Positions 6,605-9,111 of a stretch of 9,111 nucleotides of DNA are shown here, piece by piece. Within the stretch, counting starts at the first letter, position 1. Each line of letters begins with the position of its first letter. Below the pieces are notes generated by a model. It was not told the DNA's origin. It saw only the letters and a list, made by a program, of their open reading frames with translations, and ran no database searches. Source of the DNA: Sphingomonadales bacterium (GTDB lineage: Bacteria; Pseudomonadota; Alphaproteobacteria; Sphingomonadales; Sphingomonadaceae); the NCBI GenBank assembly GCA_024636595.1, contig JAGXGT010000152.1, positions 1-9,111 of the forward strand. The letters run 5' to 3'. The position numbers and the translations under genes were made by a program.

Positions 6605-7132
6605 TTAATTCAGCGCCTTGCCGATATCGCCAATCGCCTTGTCGACGAGCGCCTTGTCCGCAGCGGCGTCGTGACGCGCAGCGATCATGGCTTCCGCAGC
6701 CTGGGTCGCGGCTGTCGCGGCCTTGGCCCGAACCGCTGCAATCGCCGAGCGTTCCGCCGCGCCGATTTTCTCTTCCGCCATTTTCTTCCGGCGAGCGATC
6801 AGCGCCTTGGTATCGGCCTCTGCCTGCTTGACCAGAGTAGCAGCTTCCTTTTCGGCGCCGTCCATCAATGCTTCGGCTTCTGCCTGTGCACCAGCGGTCT
6901 TCGCTTCATATTCGGCTTTCAAAGCTTCCGCTTCCTTGCGTAGGCCAGCCGCCTCGTCGAGCGTCTTCTTGATCTCGGCGATCTGCTTGTCGAGCATGCC
7001 AGCAACGATCCCAGGGACTTTCGCCCACAACATGATACCGAATACAATCAGCATTCCGACCGCAACCCAACCGGTCGCGTTCAGTCCAAGTGCGCTTGCT
7101 TCCGCGCCTTCTGCCAACATCGTCAATAGCAT
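6605..7132 (-). CDS. atpF: F0F1 ATP synthase subunit b
   Basis: Peripheral-stalk subunit that, as a b/b' pair in alphaproteobacteria, anchors F1 to the membrane a subunit. The 175 residues start with a short hydrophilic segment, then one membrane helix at about 20-37 (GWVAVGMLIVFGIMLWAKV), and then a long Ala/Glu/Lys-rich coiled coil to the C-terminus, containing ALIARRKKMAEEKIGAAE near the middle. ATG at 7132 is preceded by AAGGAGA at a good distance, so I prefer it over the ATG at codon 5. It is the last gene of the F0 set, 23 nt after the b' gene. I call it b rather than b' from gene order (c, b', b) and from the N-terminal extension. Nothing is abnormal in length or composition. Confidence 0.92.
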   Translation of the reverse strand: MLLTMLAEGAEASALGLNATGWVAVGMLIVFGIMLWAKVPGIVAGMLDKQIAEIKKTLDEAAGLRKEAEALKAEYEAKTAGAQAEAEALMDGAEKEAATLVKQAEADTKALIARRKKMAEEKIGAAERSAIAAVRAKAATAATQAAEAMIAARHDAAADKALVDKAIGDIGKALN

Positions 7133-7155
7133 CGTCTATCTCCTTCAGCCGGCGC

Positions 7156-7641
7156 TCAGAAAGCGGCCTTGACCGCCTTTTTTGCGTCCGCTGCCGACAC
7201 CTTGGCGCCGGAAACCGTCGCGACAATCGCCTGAGCCGCTTCCGCAGCAACCGCTTCAATCTCCTTGAGAGCCGCGGTTTTCGCTGCTTTCAATTCGGCA
7301 TCCGCTTCATCGGCCTTTTTAGCAATGGCAGCGTCCGCCCGCTTGATAGCGGCTTCATTCTTCAGTGCCGCCTTGGCTTTAGCTTCGTTGACATTGCCAA
7401 CCGCATCGGCCCGCGCATCATTGATACTGGTGCGATAATTGGTCTCGATCTGCTCCGCCCTGTCCTGCGCGCCCTGTGCAGCGGCAAGATCGTCGGTAAT
7501 CCGTTTTTGACGGTCATCAACGGTCTTGCTGATCTTCGGCACCATATTTCTGGCAATGCCAAAATAAATGATGCCGATGACGATCAGCAGCCAGAAAAAC
7601 TGGCCACCATAGACTTCCAAGAGCTGACTAATTTGAGGCAT
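7156..7641 (-). CDS. atpX: F0F1 ATP synthase subunit b'
   Basis: Second b-type stalk subunit (also called AtpG or AtpF2), found in alphaproteobacteria and photosynthetic bacteria, which forms a heterodimer with b. The 161 residues begin MPQISQLLEVYGGQFFWLL, with the membrane helix at about 12-31 (GGQFFWLLIVIGIIYFGIA) and then the family's conserved RNMVPKISKTVDDRQKRI region where the helix leaves the membrane. The rest is an Ala/Lys/Glu-rich coiled coil (D/E and K/A repeating to AADAKKAVKAAF). ATG at 7641 follows AGGTGA at a good distance. A 72-nt gap separates it from atpE, larger than the other gaps in the operon, perhaps room for RNA processing that lets c be made in excess. This last point is inference. 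Confidence 0.92.
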   Translation of the reverse strand: MPQISQLLEVYGGQFFWLLIVIGIIYFGIARNMVPKISKTVDDRQKRITDDLAAAQGAQDRAEQIETNYRTSINDARADAVGNVNEAKAKAALKNEAAIKRADAAIAKKADEADAELKAAKTAALKEIEAVAAEAAQAIVATVSGAKVSAADAKKAVKAAF

Positions 7642-7713
7642 TATTCACCTGTAAATTCAAGACGCAAAACCGATAATTTGGCCGAGCTGGGCAAGACCAA
7701 CGCACGCAGCAGA

Positions 7714-8034
7714 TTATTCTGCTGGTGCTTCTGTCGGTGCTTCTACTGCTGCTGGCGCGTCGACCGCTACAGCTTCAACTGCAACAACTTCTGCTTCAGC
7801 AACTGCTGGCGGTGCGTACAAGATGATCATGGCAACAGCGAAAGCGATCAGGCCGAGCAATTCAGCAGCAGCAAAGCCGATGAACAGACGTCCCTGCTGG
7901 CCGTCAGCCGCAGATGGGTTACGCAAAGCGCCTTCAAGGAAGGAACCGAAAACATTACCAACACCGGTAGCAGCGGCACCAACGCCGATTGCAGCCAGGC
8001 CAGCGCCGATAACTTGTGCAGAAGAGAGATCCAT
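7714..8034 (-). CDS. atpE: F0F1 ATP synthase subunit c with C-terminal acidic tail
   Basis: Proteolipid that forms the rotating c-ring carrying protons. Two membrane helices are visible: residues about 6-32 (glycine/alanine-rich GVGAAATGVGNVFGSF) and about 49-73 (RLFIGFAAAELLGLIAFAVAMIILY). The polar loop has R38-N39-P40, and the proton-binding carboxylate is E58. No glutamine/serine pattern of Na+-binding c subunits is seen, so protons are expected. Family members usually stop near residue 75, but this one continues with about 33 residues (APPAVAEAEVVAVEAVAVD...EAPTEAPAE) containing seven acidic and no basic residues; no frameshift is needed to explain it. GGAG stands about 8 nt before ATG 8034. 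It lies 40 nt after atpB. Identity is certain; the tail's role is unknown. Confidence 0.97.
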   Translation of the reverse strand: MDLSSAQVIGAGLAAIGVGAAATGVGNVFGSFLEGALRNPSAADGQQGRLFIGFAAAELLGLIAFAVAMIILYAPPAVAEAEVVAVEAVAVDAPAAVEAPTEAPAE

Positions 8035-8074
8035 TTTTTAACTCCGTATTGAAAAATTGGTGATTGAAAGTGAC

Positions 8075-8854
8075 TTAGTGAAGATTTTCCGCATCGTTGA
8101 TGTAGAGCGATGTGAGAAGTGCGAAAACATAGGCCTGAATGGCACAAACCAGCAGTTCCAGCGCGCTGACAAAGGCAATGAAGACAATGCTGAGCAAAGC
8201 AACGAGCCAACTGGCTCCGCCGGCGTCAATCGCCTGAATGACGAAATTGGCGAATACCTTGATCAGGATATGACCAGCGATCATCGCCACGAACAGCCGC
8301 AGCGCCAAGCTGAACGGACGGACGAGGAACGACAGCAGCTCGACCATGAAGATCAGCGGGATCATAACGACTGGCGTGCCATGCGGGATGAAAAGGCTGA
8401 AAAAATGAAATTTATGCTTCCAGAAACCGACGATCAGCACAATCGAGAAGCTGATCGCTGCCAGCAGGCCGGTGACCGTGAACTGGCTGGTGACGGTGAA
8501 CGGATGGATACCGGGGATGATACCGAAGGGCATCATGCCGAGCAGGTTCGAGAACAGGATGAACATGAACAAGGTGAACACCCAAGGCGTATATTTCTTG
8601 CCGTTGGGACCAATGCTGGTGGCGATGATATTATCGACAAAGCCGACCACGCCTTCGACCATGATCTGCCAGCGACCGGGAACCAGCTCGCGCTTCATTC
8701 CGCCCATCATGAAAACATAAAGAAGCCCAAGGACGATTAACATCCACAGCGCGCTGTTGGTGAAGCTGATCTGCTGACCGAATAAAGTGAAGCCATCAAA
8801 GATGGGCTGCACTTCAAACTGGTGCATAGGATCAATCTTGCCTGGTTCCGCCAC
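8075..8854 (-). CDS. atpB: F0F1 ATP synthase subunit a
   Basis: Membrane stator subunit holding the two proton half-channels against the c-ring. The 259 residues hold the expected set of hydrophobic helices (about 35-52, 90-112, 124-146, 160-180, 184-206, 215-250). The essential arginine is R186 in SLALRLFVAMIAGH, equivalent to E. coli aR210. H195 and E233 stand where E. coli has E219 and H245, the reciprocal swap typical of alphaproteobacteria and mitochondria, and Q240 matches Q252. The start is GTG at 8854, preceded by AGGGG; it gives MAEPGKIDPMHQF, which fits related sequences better than the internal ATG at codon 10. The gap to atpI is 18 nt. Confidence 0.98.
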   Translation of the reverse strand: MAEPGKIDPMHQFEVQPIFDGFTLFGQQISFTNSALWMLIVLGLLYVFMMGGMKRELVPGRWQIMVEGVVGFVDNIIATSIGPNGKKYTPWVFTLFMFILFSNLLGMMPFGIIPGIHPFTVTSQFTVTGLLAAISFSIVLIVGFWKHKFHFFSLFIPHGTPVVMIPLIFMVELLSFLVRPFSLALRLFVAMIAGHILIKVFANFVIQAIDAGGASWLVALLSIVFIAFVSALELLVCAIQAYVFALLTSLYINDAENLH

Positions 8855-8872
8855 TAATCTAACCCCTGATCG

Positions 8873-9111
8873 TCAATCATCATCATCTGCTAACGCCGTT
8901 CCGATATCTTTTACCGGTTGGCTCGAAATCATATAAATTTTCCTGAACGCCACTCCCGTTCCGAGGAAGAAGAATAGCAACAGGAACAATGGCGTCGTTC
9001 CCAGCCAGGTGTCAAACAGCCACCCGAGTAAGAAACCAGCAGCCACGCCTCCAATCAAATAGCTTAGCACCCTAGCGCCGAGCCGCTGACTTTCGTCCGG
9101 CCCCTTGTTAC
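8873..9111 (-). CDS. atpI: AtpI-like ATP synthase assembly subunit (partial, 5' end beyond right edge)
   Basis: First visible gene of the F0 cluster, cut by the window. The reading frame stays open to the right edge. GTG at 9070 could be read as a start, but the frame continues upstream as NKGPDESQRLGAR, which matches the family's hydrophilic N-terminal region, so the true start lies outside. Two membrane helices are visible: LSYLIGGVAAGFLLGWLFD and TPLFLLLFFFLGTGVAF, the latter followed by RKIY, as in AtpI/AtpQ proteins. The protein ends in the acidic DIGTALADDDD. AtpI proteins are thought to help c-ring assembly or magnesium supply; this is family knowledge and not visible here. It is 18 nt upstream of atpB. 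Confidence 0.82.
   Translation of the reverse strand, partial: NKGPDESQRLGARVLSYLIGGVAAGFLLGWLFDTWLGTTPLFLLLFFFLGTGVAFRKIYMISSQPVKDIGTALADDDD

Noticed and set aside
7090..8052. 320-codon open frame on the plus strand spanning atpF, b' and atpE
   Set aside because: It crosses three genes on the opposite strand and is Cys/Arg/Ser-rich low-complexity, as expected from antisense of Ala/Glu-rich coding sequence.
8075..8854. H195/E233 in the a subunit as an unusual substitution
   Set aside because: This is the known reciprocal exchange relative to E. coli and is usual in alphaproteobacteria and mitochondria.

Overview
The window looks like chromosomal DNA from an alphaproteobacterium, most likely of the Sphingomonadales. 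The evidence is the F0 ATP-synthase gene order atpI-atpB-atpE-b'-b without F1 genes next to it, the paired b' and b subunits, an a subunit carrying the His/Glu swap typical of alphaproteobacteria and mitochondria, and the wording of the UvrC and RecO proteins. The genus assignment rests on remembered protein families, not on a search. Every gene I accept lies on the minus strand, so transcription runs from the right edge to the left edge.

Right part (6605-9111): the F0 operon, read as atpI (5' end cut by the window), atpB (a), atpE (c), b' and b. Together these form the membrane proton channel, c-ring and peripheral stalk of the ATP synthase. The c subunit carries an unusual acidic Ala/Val/Pro/Glu tail of about 33 residues after its second membrane helix. 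A 203-nt spacer (6402-6604) follows and holds a palindrome-rich intergenic element.

Middle part (3220-6401): uvrC (nucleotide-excision repair incision nuclease), then a compact AT-richer toxin-antitoxin pair (PaaA-like antitoxin and ParE-type toxin, overlapping by 8 nt), then recO (recombination mediator), which begins with TTG one base after the toxin stop codon.

Left part (1-3172): an amino-acid metabolism group. leuB (leucine synthesis) overlaps by 4 nt with a PLP-dependent threonine/serine dehydratase-like gene, followed by metZ (homocysteine synthesis by direct sulfhydrylation), whose 3' end is cut by the left edge. From the antitoxin to metZ the gaps are so short (-8, 1, 47, -4 and 28 nt) that one long transcript is possible.

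Most of the window is ordinary core genome. I found no clear new multi-gene system. The points most worth a second look are the c-subunit tail, the toxin-antitoxin pair wedged against recO, and the palindromic spacer element. No rRNA, tRNA, CRISPR array or insertion sequence was seen, and no gene-free stretch exceeds 300 nt.
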